A DNA stretch of 64,000 nucleotides from Astropecten irregularis (taxonomy: Eukaryota > Echinodermata > Asteroidea > Paxillosida > Astropectinidae), in contig OZ020265.1 in assembly GCA_963971285.1 (NCBI GenBank), positions 5,620,270 to 5,684,269 on the forward strand. The letters run 5' to 3'. Under the pieces are notes generated by a model that did no database searches, was not told the origin of the DNA, and was given only the letters and a program-made list of their open reading frames with translations. Shown one piece after another: positions 42,201 through 49,343 of the stretch. The position numbers and the translations under genes were made by a program. Position 1 is the first letter of the stretch. Each line of letters begins with the position of its first letter.

Positions 42201-44879
42201 ATAGTCGCGCTTTTTTGGTGTGTGAGAACGTACCTAATAACATCAGTTCATCCTGCTTTATATACAACACGACGACTAGTGTAGTTAGTGTGTAAAATGC
42301 AAATGTTGGCTGTACACGTGAGATCAGGAATAAGATGTTAAATTGCGTAACATACATGGCATACATGGCATACATGTTACGTATTGATTATGCTAATGCT
42401 CTATTGTTCAAGGCATCTTCTGACCAACTTGCTAAATTACAACATGCTCAACATTCTGCTTCTCGGATCCTCAGTGGAACTTACAAATTCTCACACATCA
42501 CCCCTGTTCTCAAATATATTCATTGGCTTCCAGTATCCAACAGAATAGAATTTCAGATATTGATACTTACTTGGAAGGCACTTCATGACCGGGCCCCAAA
42601 TATCTTGCAAAATCTCATCTCAGAGTATATTCCTTCAAGAAATCTCCGCTCTACAAATTCCAGACAAATAACCGTCCCAAGAACTTCATCCTAGCTCGAA
42701 GAAAAGGCTTCTCATGTTCAGCCCCACTTCTGTGGAACGCTCTTCCACTGCGGATCCTATCAGCAGAATCCTTAGATACGTTCAAGTCAGATCTGAAGTC
42801 CTATATGTTCTCACTTTATTTTCGTTACATTGTATGTTTTTGAATTTTTTTCCCTAAGTTTACATTTCATCTTTTATTTTCCCTCTGCTTCATTATAATT
42901 ATTAACAGTCAACAAAATTTAATGATTCATACTAACTGTTTGGATTAATCTTTGTCAATTACATTTGTGTTATTACAGGAATTTCAACTACATCTACTCA
43001 AACGCCAAGTACAGAAGGTACACATTCTCATTCACTTAAAACCACAAAATGTACATTTGTCTGATTGTATCAATTTCAACCATGAAATTGATTTGAAATT
43101 AAATTTGACAAAATAAACTATTACATTGTTTTTATCCACACTATTAATGCAAAATGAATGGCTATATACATGTTTACGCTAATTTAAATGCTTCATTTTG
43201 GTCCCAAAGTAAAACAAACCAGTACCCCCCCACCCCCCCCCCCCCCCCGGAACTGATCCATGCCACAATGCGTGTGACGTCATCGGCAGAACAAGTAGGC
43301 TCGCACCGCAGTAGCTCATACGGGCTCTCGCGCCCATTGTATGTAGGATTTGGCTCTTCAATTTGAACAAAAACGCGGGGTCGGCAGTTGTGCAACTTGT
43401 ATACTGTGTGGCGTTCTGCCGGTGACGTAGCGAGGTTTTTCGTCGTGAGAAGTCGGGTGCTAAATTATGGAAGTAAAATACCTCTTTTGTACACTTTTTT
43501 TGTACACTTTTTTTTTGCACAAACAATAATAGACATCTTGACTTTTATGACAATACAGATGTATTTCTTTTCATACGAGTTTTTATTTCAGGTACCCTTT
43601 AATTCAAGCATTTAAGTTTTCAGCAGTAGCCCCCGAAGAGATCAATATAACTTTAAGGTTGTTAATATTTACTAGTAGATAACATGTCAGGAACGGTTTT
43701 AAAGGTTGTGTCCGTAAATATAATCTTCTACTTAAAGCAAATATGCAGTATATTATGAATTAGATAAATGTTCAACGTTATTGTTTAATATTGCCTATTG
43801 TTATCCAGGTGCTTTGACCACCGTGCTTATCATCATCGGGTCCATTGTCTTCATATTGGCGCTAGTGGGCTTAGTTTTCTGTACCTGTTTCATACTACGA
43901 CGCAGATATGAGACAATTCTTGCTCACAGCGGCCTTGATGTGTATCCCGGTAATCCAAAAGATGACTATGGTATGGTTGATCACAACATGTACAGAGGTG
44001 GTATATACCGTACCAACGAATACAGGGATGAAGAAGGACGCCTGAATCTTATGATGAGGGCTGTAAGCCGTTCACCATACCTGCAGCAGGTTAGACACTG
44101 ATTTACTTTATTATCACGTTGAGCAATCCGATACAAAGTTGTACCTTATTTAAACATCCTCACTGCATAAAATTAAATATCTACCAAAACAGCCACCATT
44201 TAAAGGCTTTATTATGTGTGAATTCATTTACAGGATTTGCCAGGCGGGCATTCATTCATGCGCCCTTATTTGGCGTCAGGGATGGAGGCAGCACTCCATG
44301 AGCAGAACCCATAGGTAAGCTGTACAGATAAATCGTTTTATGTGTATTTTCTTATCACTACCTTTTCGCTAGGAAACAAATTCTCAAACCTCGGCAATAA
44401 CCCCACATAAAACTGCATTTGCACACATATTTTTTTTATTTATTTTTTTTTATTTTTTTTTTTTTTTGGGGGGGAGGTCTAGAAGAGCCATTTGAACTTG
44501 TTATGTTAAGGGGGCTGGGGCCAGACTTATTGCATTCGACGTCATGTTGTAACACTTGCTTCCGCTATGTATTATATGGAATAGGAATTTCAACCTTTAC
44601 CCAAACGGCGGTTTTTTTTTCAACTTATTGGCGCGTAATACCTGAAAATTATTTGATATAATGTTTACTTTTTGTGGGGCAAAAGCCTGCCTTGCAGACC
44701 CCCCCCCCCCCCCCCTCACCCCACCAAACGCCCCTGCAGTTTCCAATAACTCTTGTGAAAGCTAATTAAACAAATGTTTGTTTCTTACAATAAATAAACT
44801 ACAGACTGATAGAAGTGATGCTACTGGTCGTGTGGTGTACAATCCTGTCGCCTACCTTGAACTACATCACCTGGAATGA
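252..44879 (+). CDS. Giant multi-EGF, SEA-like, single-pass membrane protein gene (3' portion, multi-exon)
   Basis: This is one spliced gene read on the + strand, with its 5' end outside the window. Exon modules in order are 86 near-identical EGF exons (252-33774), a diverged EGF exon, a short Cys-rich exon, an EGF exon, two SEA-like exons, three 13-codon Ser/Thr-rich mini-exons, a TM/cytoplasmic exon and two tail exons ending with TGA at 44877-44879. Reading phases agree across all junctions (phase 1 throughout, phase 0 inside SEA and after TM) except for a 5-bp duplication in the SEA exon. The visible EGF array alone would encode 86 x 41 = 3526 residues. The architecture (long EGF ectodomain, SEA, Ser/Thr stalk, one TM, short Tyr-containing tail) is that of a type I cell-surface or mucin-like adhesive protein; ligand and function are unknown. 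No gene symbol can be assigned. No transcript evidence is available, so exon use is inferred from splice signals and phase. Confidence 0.8.
5877..14270 (+). repeat. Higher-order repeat block, copy 1 (exons 16-37, 22 units, about 8.39 kb)
   Basis: The order of diagnostic variants here is repeated in the next block. They are a Pro codon in the exon at 7163, a Leu codon at 7543, the gtacgcg intron variant before 8305, tatgtgtg before 9453, ctttttcagaagc before 10598, ttcttcgca before 12880, a TGC-GCA codon pair at 13259, an Asp codon in the exon at 13642, and a cttaacag acceptor at 14028. Offsets to the second copy are 8376-8394 bp; most of the difference comes from poly-G length. Confidence 0.85.
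14271..22550 (+). repeat. Higher-order repeat block, copy 2 (exons 38-59, 22 units)
   Basis: This block carries the same private variants in the same order as copy 1: 15547 (Pro), 15930 (Leu), before 16688, before 17833, before 18974, before 21261, 21640, 22019 (Asp) and 22404 (cttaacag acceptor). The intron before exon 38 is a hybrid. Its left half (about 14151-14270, with agctcgatc) is of the type that normally precedes an A-type exon, and its right half (gacgttcaag) is B-type. This places the duplication breakpoint near 14270. Confidence 0.85.
22551..31663 (+). repeat. Rearranged third copies of the higher-order repeat (exons 60-83)
   Basis: Exon 60 (22788) has the upstream intron of exon 45 but the exon and downstream intron of exon 46, i.e. 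a one-unit deletion hybrid. Exons 61-67 then follow the order of exons 47-53, 68-69 follow 58-59, 70-74 follow 45-49, 75-77 follow 51-53, and 78-82 follow 54-58. Exons 61 and 72 share a private aaataatcg intron variant absent from exons 25 and 47. The junctions before exons 60 and 70 are the same type, so this part was itself re-duplicated (offset about 3.8 kb). Confidence 0.75.
26591..26713 (+). pseudogene. EGF exon 70 with mutated splice acceptor
   Basis: The exon body is intact and identical in type to exons 23 and 45. The base pair before it is TG (26589-26590, gtcttgactg) where nearly all other copies have the cag acceptor. Without AG this exon is probably skipped. Because exon borders are phase 1-1 and the length is 123 nt, skipping would delete exactly one EGF module and keep the frame. 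A later AG inside the exon could serve as a cryptic site but would remove the first cysteine region. Confidence 0.7.
31913..32864 (+). mobile_element. Non-autonomous hairpin-ended DNA element, copy 1 (inside the intron before exon 84)
   Basis: The element interrupts the normal intron string cgttttc-ttt-gtatttgtg, giving a 2-bp TT duplication (31911-31912, 32865-32866). Its left end is a hairpin (GGCTTTTTCGCGGAAGCGAAAAGCC) followed by a TTC-rich tract. Its right end has GCGGAAAAGCC, a small CTGTT/AACAG-type hairpin and a terminal CTAG. It contains four 129-bp tandem repeats from 32220 to 32736 and no coding capacity. Copies 2 and 3 in this window share both ends. Confidence 0.75.
32220..32736 (+). 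repeat. Four 129-bp tandem repeats inside element copy 1
   Basis: Units start ttctttcacc at 32221, 32350, 32479 and 32608. Each contains gacctctacttccggt and the near-palindromic ccggt-caaac-aggaagtag segment. Confidence 0.85.
32890..33774 (+). CDS. Last three intact EGF array exons (84-86)
   Basis: The exons are 32890-33012, 33273-33395 and 33652-33774, all 123 nt with standard acceptor and donor. Exon 84 lies directly behind a transposon that split its upstream intron, leaving the last 23 nt of the normal intron including ttgacag. Exon 86 is the most diverged of the array: Ile to Asn after the first cysteine, and several private changes in the flanking introns, as expected for an array edge that escapes homogenisation. 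Confidence 0.85.
34009..34037 (+). pseudogene. Truncated 87th EGF exon remnant
   Basis: After a recognisable array intron (33775-34000) the sequence jumps into the middle of an EGF exon (acctgtacttgtacaccggg...). The first two thirds of the exon and the ttgacag acceptor are gone, and the 3' end degrades into unrelated sequence with no donor. It cannot be spliced as an exon. Confidence 0.75.
34584..34697 (+). CDS. Diverged EGF-like exon, phase 1-1 (38 codons)
   Basis: The acceptor is attctcttgacag and the donor is g|gtgactg. The exon encodes a complete six-cysteine EGF module (C at VC, PC, KC, TC, NC, NC; DDGYTGTNCE near the end) clearly related to, but distinct from, the array module. Its upstream intron (from about 34244) keeps traces of the array intron: aatggaaaagaatttcc, a degenerate gttgag-like stretch and ataatggtcgttttgtttgtat. 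So this unit looks like a diverged sister or founder of the array unit. It lacks the poly-G tract. Confidence 0.85.
35374..35481. repeat. Inverted repeat, about 44-bp arms, inside element copy 2
   Basis: The left arm (tccgagcagacagttttgaatgg... to attaa) pairs with the right arm (ttaatcaaaagagggcgcca... to ctcgga) around a spacer of about 20 bp. Only a few mismatches are visible. Confidence 0.8.
36046..37080 (-). repeat. Seven 147-bp tandem repeats with TGACGTCA and CACGTG palindromes
   Basis: The marker cacttccc occurs at about 36079, 36227, 36373, 36520, 36667, 36814 and 36961, a 147-bp period. Variants recur every three units (441 bp). Units contain gatgacgtcat-type CRE palindromes and tcacgtgac E-box palindromes. 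Because 147 is divisible by 3, a long open frame appears on the minus strand, but this is a by-product of the repeat and not evidence of a gene. Confidence 0.9.
37576..38802. other. AT-rich intron sequence without recognised features
   Basis: Open frames here are short and have no domain character. No splice-bounded exon of matching phase was found. Confidence 0.5.
38803..39277. mobile_element. MITE with GGGTGCACCCAAGTAAATA inverted termini
   Basis: The left terminus is AGGGTGCACCCAAGTAAATA; the right terminus TTTATTTACTTGGGTGCAACCT is its reverse complement with one or two changes. It is about 475 bp long with no coding capacity, and lies in the intron before the Cys-rich exon. Confidence 0.65.
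39404..39441. repeat. Short tandem repeat of ggtacgc
   Basis: About four successive 7-bp units (ggtacgc) are followed by a degenerate one, in the intron before 39752. Confidence 0.8.
39752..39853 (+). CDS. Short Cys-rich exon, phase 1-1 (34 codons)
   Basis: The acceptor is ttgtttttacag and the donor is cgg|gtaaat. The exon encodes a small module with five cysteines (C at positions 2, 9, 20, 22 and 24, then DC near the end, six in total counting the last), ending HSGPDCSG, which resembles a compact EGF module. The 5-kb intron before it is occupied by nested transposons and MITEs. Splice phases fit the neighbouring exons. I do not recognise a specific family. Confidence 0.7.
40068..40205 (+). 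CDS. EGF-like exon, phase 1-1 (46 codons)
   Basis: The acceptor is tttgtattcag and the donor is cat|gtaaat. The translation has NPCLSTSGLC, then DC, GYTCEC and a final SC, i.e. six cysteines in EGF order with the Tyr-Thr-Cys-x-Cys signature. A calcium-binding consensus is not obvious. It lies directly before the SEA-like exons, a common EGF-SEA order in membrane mucins and adhesion proteins. Confidence 0.8.
40327..40439 (+). CDS. SEA-like domain, first half (phase 1 in, phase 0 out)
   Basis: The acceptor is cctcccaatttag and the donor is ttg|gtaata. It encodes about 37 residues, beginning SRPSVTLTITMPSLRFYVAY and containing NPTTEAFKQLTAIMENL. This fits the SEA pattern of a first beta strand followed by an amphipathic helix with a spaced Tyr and Leu. 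The phase 0 exit matches the following exon at 40729. Confidence 0.65.
40729..40935 (+). CDS. SEA-like domain, second half, with GSVV motif and apparent frameshift
   Basis: The acceptor is tctctgcag and the donor is gag|gtaagg. Read in phase 0 the exon contains FSRGSVVATFAAAY; GSVV (codons at 40792-40803) is the position where SEA domains undergo autoproteolysis between Gly and Ser. At 40840-40849 the pentamer CCAAT occurs twice in tandem. After it, phase 0 runs into TGA at 40888-40890. Frame +2 stays open to the donor and looks SEA-like (STLNVGGIAIPVQSVIVG), ending in the phase 1 that the next exon needs. A single CCAAT insertion would explain this exactly. As written, the product would end inside SEA and lose the membrane anchor. 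Confidence 0.65.
40840..40849 (+). repeat. Tandem CCAAT duplication causing frameshift
   Basis: CCAAT CCAAT occurs in a slippage-prone context (followed by TCCATCCAATT). Exon length is 207 nt; minus 5 nt it becomes 202, which converts an exit phase of 0 to phase 1, the phase of the next exon. Confidence 0.7.
41018..41647 (+). mobile_element. Penelope-like element remnant with inverted arms
   Basis: About 180-bp inverted arms (41020-41198 and 41468-41647) flank a spacer that encodes a HFNLPGHS...RMDREAEEQKIIHRL...GLN-like segment. This is typical of the C-terminal GIY-YIG endonuclease region of Penelope-like elements (recognised by pattern; not searched). The tgatgaagtagttgttactacgaaagctta motif in the arms resembles the post-ORF tail of such elements. 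It sits in the intron between the SEA exon and the first stalk mini-exon. Confidence 0.6.
41106..41483 (+). pseudogene. Fragment of Penelope-like polymerase C-terminus (GIY-YIG region)
   Basis: A 125-codon open frame. Its conserved core is VSQHFNLPGHSIADLGVAVL and the following RMDREAEEQ segment; the Cys/His and Arg-Glu pattern fits the end of retroelement endonuclease domains. There is no RT in the element, so it is a dead 3' fragment. Its first and last parts lie inside the inverted arms. Confidence 0.55.
41928..41966 (+). CDS. Ser/Thr stalk mini-exon 1 (13 codons, phase 1-1)
   Basis: The acceptor is tttctcttgcag and the donor is g|gtaata; the exon is 39 nt. It encodes GIHGISTEIPRTE. It is paralogous to the two following mini-exons: same length, same phase, same closing codons (AGCRCAGAAG pattern). 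It is probably part of a membrane-proximal, O-glycosylatable stalk between SEA and TM. Confidence 0.65.
42083..42121 (+). CDS. Ser/Thr stalk mini-exon 2 (13 codons, phase 1-1)
   Basis: The acceptor is ttttttgttgcag and the donor is g|gtaaaa; the exon is 39 nt. It encodes ESSSISSQTPSAE and is close to mini-exon 3 (QTPSTE ending). The donor is followed after about 20 nt by an 89-bp inverted repeat. Confidence 0.65.
42143..42231. repeat. 89-bp near-perfect hairpin in the intron after mini-exon 2
   Basis: The left arm ACGTTCTCACACACC... to GGGTCGC (42143-42181) is followed by a loop of about 10 nt and its reverse complement (to 42231), with only one A/T-run length difference. It could be a minimal foldback MITE. 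It would form a strong stem in the pre-mRNA 22 nt after a splice donor. Confidence 0.9.
42335..42842 (+). pseudogene. LINE (non-LTR retrotransposon) RT C-terminal fragment
   Basis: The fragment reads as the end of a CR1/L2-type reverse transcriptase polyprotein: IDYANALLFKASSDQLAKLQ, then HITPVLKYIHWLPVSNRIEF, ILTWKALHDRAPNIL, and after a frameshift near 42690 APLLWNALPLRILSAESLDT. Catalytic RT motifs lie further N-terminal and are absent. It is 5'-truncated, as usual for LINE insertions. Family assignment rests on motif memory. Confidence 0.75.
42979..43017 (+). CDS. Ser/Thr stalk mini-exon 3 (13 codons, phase 1-1)
   Basis: The acceptor is tgtgttattacag and the donor is g|gtacac; the exon is 39 nt. 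It encodes GISTTSTQTPSTE. A LINE fragment and a hairpin expanded the intron between this exon and mini-exon 2 to 857 bp, while the intron between mini-exons 1 and 2 is 116 bp. Confidence 0.65.
43226..43248. repeat. C-rich homopolymer tract in intron
   Basis: Nearly uninterrupted C run; similar G/C tracts occur at 44461-44477 and 44699-44715. Confidence 0.9.
43809..44089 (+). CDS. Transmembrane segment and cytoplasmic tail exon
   Basis: The acceptor is ttgttatccag (phase 1) and the donor is cagcag|gttaga (phase 0 out). The exon starts GALTTV, followed by a hydrophobic stretch of about 23 residues (VLIIIGSIVFILALVGLVFC) and then the basic stop-transfer FILRRR, which gives type I topology with the EGF array outside. 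The tail has several tyrosines (DDYGMVDHNMYRGGIYR) and ends SPYLQQ at the splice border; YLQQ matches the YxxQ pattern of STAT3-binding sites (inference only). Reading through the donor gives three codons and a stop (TGA 44099-44101), so intron retention would also yield a short-tailed product. Confidence 0.85.
44234..44314 (+). CDS. Cytoplasmic tail exon ending in TAG at the donor (possibly skipped or stop-gained)
   Basis: The acceptor is attcatttacag and the donor is ag|gtaagc; the exon is 81 nt, phase 0 in and out. It reads DLPGGHSFMRPYLASG then MEAALHEQNP and its last codon is TAG (44312-44314), directly at the splice donor. If used, translation stops here. If skipped, the preceding exon joins 44805 in frame. 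A C-to-T change of a CAG codon would be a simple origin for the TAG, but alternative termination is equally possible. Confidence 0.6.
   Translation, partial: DLPGGHSFMRPYLASGMEAALHEQNP
44805..44879 (+). CDS. Terminal coding exon
   Basis: The acceptor is aaataaactacag. Phase 0 reading gives 24 codons, TDRSDATGRVVY then NPVAYLELHHLE, then TGA at 44877-44879. YLEL fits the YxxPhi endocytic sorting pattern. This is a plausible receptor C-terminus, supported by compatible phase with both 43809-44089 and 44234-44314. The 3' UTR follows; I saw no clear AATAAA close behind the stop. Confidence 0.65.
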   Translation, partial: TDRSDATGRVVYNPVAYLELHHLE

Positions 44880-45539
44880 GACTACATTTTCAATATATCA
44901 AAACTCCCTCGCGGGAAAACAAATCGCCCGTGTGCCACCATATTATCTGCAAACGTCTAGAAACCAATCGTTCTGTCTAGATGTATCCACTTAAGGCTGA
45001 ACCCCAAATAGTGACTACTTTGCAAGAGTGACTGTCTAATTTATAGTATCACTTCTCTGTCTGCTTTATAACGTGAGTGATGTCCTACAGGAATTGTAGT
45101 TACTCAGATGTGTCCACGTATATCTGGAACGATATGTTGAACTGATGCTTATTTCATGATTTTTTTTTTTATTATACATGTAACATAATTGGATAATACA
45201 TAATTACGGTGTATGTATTACTGACTTCTAATTAAAAATGCGAAATTGTTTTTGAATAATGAATGAATGTTTCTTGGTTCTCATCCATTGCAAACAAATG
45301 TAATAATCCAAAATTTAGGATAACATTATAACAACGTCATCAAAACCACTACTGTAAAAGAAGCAATATAATTACTGAAATGTCATGCACAAGAACAGTT
45401 GTTCAAATTTCTTTGAATTGACGACTTCCATAGCTATCTCAATGTGTCTTCATAATTATTTGGCTGGTTTTAAAATGAAAATTTCATAATGCAGAGTATA
45501 CACTGTCAACATTTTCGGCAACAATAGTCGTATTTAATT

Positions 45540-47580
45540 TGGAGGTTTTCAGTTTTGTTGTTTTGTAGCTTTAAGTTTAACTCGAGGTATAGCTTAGAAC
45601 TCGGTTTCATACCGTACTTACCCAGATGCTGCATGGTGATTAAGATGTTGTTTTGCTGTTGTTACTTTGTAGCTTAAGGCTGAACTTGTGGTATAAACAG
45701 ATATTGCGTTTGTACAGGGTGTCCCAGACAAAACGCAACACTATGTCGGGAACCATTATGTACAAATTTAACTCAAATTTAACTTTAAGACTTAGATATG
45801 TGATACAACTCTGCCCTGGCTATCACCATGTAAAATTTAAGCAAAATCTGGAAATAAAATTGCAAAAAATATGACATATTGAAAGAGTACTCTTGTAAAA
45901 AAAACATTTGCAGTATTTCAGAACAAGTGGTAAAAACACACATAATGTGTATGAAAGAAAGATGAAAATCGGGTTTTCAGGTTGGGTTTTAGTTTTTTTC
46001 CCTCGATTTCAATCATTTTTGCTCAAATTATACATGGTAATAGCCAAGACACTGTTGTGTTCTAGATCTGAATTCTGAAGTGATAAACAGTTTATTTTTA
46101 ATAAAATCGCTCTCGACGCAAGTGTTGCGTTATTTTGGGACACCCTGAATATTGTGATACCCAGATGTTGCATGATTTTTTTTTTTTTACAATTTGGATG
46201 TTGAATTTTTGTTGTTGCTTTGTAGCTTGTGGTATAAGCCGATATTGAATCTGTATATTGTACTTCGCAGATGTTGCATGATATGCTTATTTAATTTGCA
46301 GGTTTAAAATGTTGTTGTTTTGTGGCGTTAGATTTAACTTGAAGTACAGCTTAGAATTCGGTTTACCGTACTTACCCAGATGTTGAATTTCTTTTGAACA
46401 AAAGGCTCCCATATCAATCACGAAATCACACAGATTTGTCTACTGCCCCGTTGATGAAATTCAGATAATCTGAGTTTTAGGAGTTTGCGGGCTGAGAGAA
46501 AAATCATCAAAAAAGACTGTGTCTGTGTTTAATGTGAGATAAATAGTTTTTGTTCTCATGTCAAGAATTTAAGGCTATTTTTCTGAGAAATAAAGCGCGG
46601 TTTGTTGAGTGGTAAACATTCCGCTCTTAAAACTTAGAGCGTAACCTGATATTTAGTTTGTATAACTGTACAACCAAGATGTTGCATGATAATCTTATAT
46701 AATTTGGAGGTTAAAAGTGTTTTGTTTCGTTGCTTGAGGTTTAACTTGGAGTATAAACTAATACTGTAGTGAGTTTGTATATCGTACTACCCAGATGTTG
46801 CATTATATTCTTATATGATTTGTAGGTTAGAATTGTTTTGTTTGTACTTTGAGGTTTAACTTGGGGTATAAACTTATATATTGGATTTGTATACTGTACT
46901 ACCCAGATGTTGCATGATTATTTTATATAATTTGGAGGTTAAAAGTGTTTTGTTTCGTTGCTTGAGGTTTAACTTGGAGTATAAACTAATACTGTAGTGA
47001 GTTTGTATATCGTACTACCCAGATGTTGCATGATATTGATATATGATTTGTGGGTTTAGAATGTTTTGTTTGTAGCTTGAGGTTTAACTTGAAATTTAAA
47101 CTTATATTGGATTTGTATACTGTATTACCCAGATTTTGCATGATAATCTTATATGATTTGGAGATTAAAAGTGTTTTGTTTTATTGTGTAAGGGTTTAAT
47201 TCGGGTTATAAGGTAATATTGAGTTTGTTTACTGTACTACGAAGATGTTGCCTGATATTCCAATACATAAGTTTCAAAATGTGTTGTTTTGTAGCTTTAG
47301 GTTTTACTTCAGTTATAGTTAAATATTTGCTTTTATACCGTATTTACCCGGATTTTGCATGGTCTTTTTAAAAGTCTGGATGTTGATTTTGTTGTTGTTA
47401 CAGTAGTTTTGTAGCTTGAAGTTTAACTTCTGTAGTTTTTTTACCGGACTTACCGATATATTGCATGATGCTAATTATAATTTGGCAGATAAACATTTTG
47501 TTGCTGTTTTGTAGCTTAAGGTTTAACTTGGGGCATGGCTAATATTGTGGTTTTATAACATACTTACCAAGATGTTGCGT
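45540..47580 (+). repeat. Diverged tandem repeat of about 108-119 bp downstream of the gene
   Basis: The marker (a)cccagatgttgcat and its variants recur at about 45620, 46159, 46267, 46375, 46672, 46791, 46899, 47017, 47125, 47237, 47345, 47451 and 47568, with tagcttgaggtttaacttgg between them. A last unit continues after 49344, beyond two inserted elements. Copies differ by many substitutions, so this array is old, in contrast to the EGF array. Confidence 0.8.
45715..46147. mobile_element. Mariner-like MITE (CAGGGTGTCCCA termini), copy 1
   Basis: It starts CAGGGTGTCCCAGACAAAAC and ends TTTTGGGACACCCTG, with subterminal cgcaacac and gtgttgcg also inverted. It is inserted in one unit of the 110-bp tandem repeat, whose two halves flank it. 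Confidence 0.75.
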
Positions 47581-47586
47581 TATATT

Positions 47587-48059
47587 GTCGCCGTTTCCAC
47601 GAAGAGACAAAATTTACTAAAATCTATATTTTTTTTGGAAATGCTTTATTTGTTGGCCTAATTCGATTGAAGGTATTGCAAGGGACATCTTAGAGAACCA
47701 ATTTGTTGAACTCAAATCAAATAATAGAGATAACGGATATCCAAAAAAGGCAAATATCACCGAAATGGCATTTAACATTTTCACAAAGAGACAAAGTCGA
47801 GTGCTAGCCAAACTATTTTCTTGTTTTAATTTTGGAGAGATAAATATCTATGGACGTAAAAGGGGTCAATTAACTTTTGAATAGCACCTCGTATCAGTTT
47901 GACTTTCGAGCTTCAAATTGGCATACAAATATTTTAAACATGCCCTCATAAAGTAGGAGTAATCTTCAATTTCAAAAGGGTTCAACTTTAAAGTCGATTT
48001 TTCTGTAAACAATGAATCAACGCCCCGTGGCAAATTTGTCTCTTCGTAAAAATCGTGAC
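47587..48059. mobile_element. MITE with ACGAAGAGACAAA inverted termini
   Basis: The left terminus is GTCGCCGTTTCCACGAAGAGAC; the right terminus GTCTCTTCGTAAAAATCGTGAC is its reverse complement with several mismatches. It interrupts the downstream tandem repeat. A 64-codon minus-strand frame inside has no recognisable domain. Confidence 0.6.
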
Positions 48060-48093
48060 CATATATATTCTTTTAATTCGACTGTTGACTTTT

Positions 48094-49343
48094 GGCATTT
48101 CCGATTGTGATTGCAAATTTTTTTTTTTTTTTTTTAGGATTGTTTTTTCTTCTTCTTCTTCTACTTCTTGTAGTTCAAAATCTCATGTACTTTGTACATA
48201 GGCATAGTAAATCACACTTTGGTCACTTTTAAACAGCCGGTCTTAACCAAATAAGAACATAGAAGAAAAAGTTAAAACAGTGCACAATAAAGAAATAGAT
48301 GACCCAAGCTAACCAAACATGTCCCTATAACAGAATTGTATGCCGGCCATTTGCATCATCATTTAGTTACCGTGTGCCACGTGACATTGTCTTAAAAGGG
48401 CAAAATTCAAACATGAATTATGAACGAACCATAAGTTCAATTGGGTTGAAACTTGGTATATATCTTAGGGTGAAGTGTTATATTGACACATTGATATGAC
48501 GTCATCACCAGTCACGTGGGAGCATATTTAATAAGCAAACTTTACATGCCAATTAAGAACAAACCATAGCATCGATTATGTTTAAACATGGCATTATATA
48601 AAAGTAGGGAAGTGTTATATCAACTAAATTGCAATGACGACATCATGACGTCATCACGAGTCACGTGACACGGCCATAAAAGGGTTAACTTCACATATAA
48701 ATTATGGACAAATCCTACGTCCGATTTGGTCGGGAAGTGTTACATTGAAAATAAAAATTCCTAACGTCATCACGACGTTATCCTCCGATTTTATTTATTC
48801 ATTGACATTTGGGTCATAAAAGTTCTTAACGATATCTTGTGAAAGAAAAAAAAAAATTTTGATTTTCTTTTTGATAATTCTGAAACATACTGAACAAGTT
48901 GAACACCGTAAACAAAAACACTGTGACGTCATCGTGACTTCATCAGAAATGATCAAATATAGGTTGGGTTTGAAATTATGAAGTTGAAAGTTATGAATTA
49001 CTTCATAAATGCGTCATCCCTTGAAATTGTATGAATTTCTAATCTTATTGTCAGAAAACCCCATTGACTTTGTTCAAAGTTGTGTACTTGGGCAAGTTTG
49101 GTAAGTTACCAGCACTTTATATGTCGACTTTACCACTTAAGCTATCATTTACTTAATGCCCTGATTAGTACCAGCTGGCACTGGAAGATGGCTGCAATCT
49201 GTTTTATGGGGATTGTCTCAGTGGAGTGTGGTGCTCATAAAGTGGGCTTGTTTCTGTTATGTGTATTATACCATGGAAAAGGGAAGACTCAAAACTTCGG
49301 AAAAGCCTTATGTTCTTTTGTCTTCAACATACAAATTGTCTAG
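48094..49343 (+). mobile_element. Hairpin-ended DNA element, copy 3 (degenerate)
   Basis: It has the same layout and orientation as copy 1: a degenerate left hairpin (ggcatttccg...), a TTC tract at 48150, a tttggtcacttttaaacagccgg segment as in copy 2, several gacgtcat/cacgtgac-containing units, then ggaaaagcc and terminal ctag (49340-49343). It lies in the 110-bp tandem repeat, which resumes directly after it. Confidence 0.6.

Noticed and set aside
47617-47811. 64-codon minus-strand ORF
   Set aside because: It lies inside a MITE with inverted termini; no domain.
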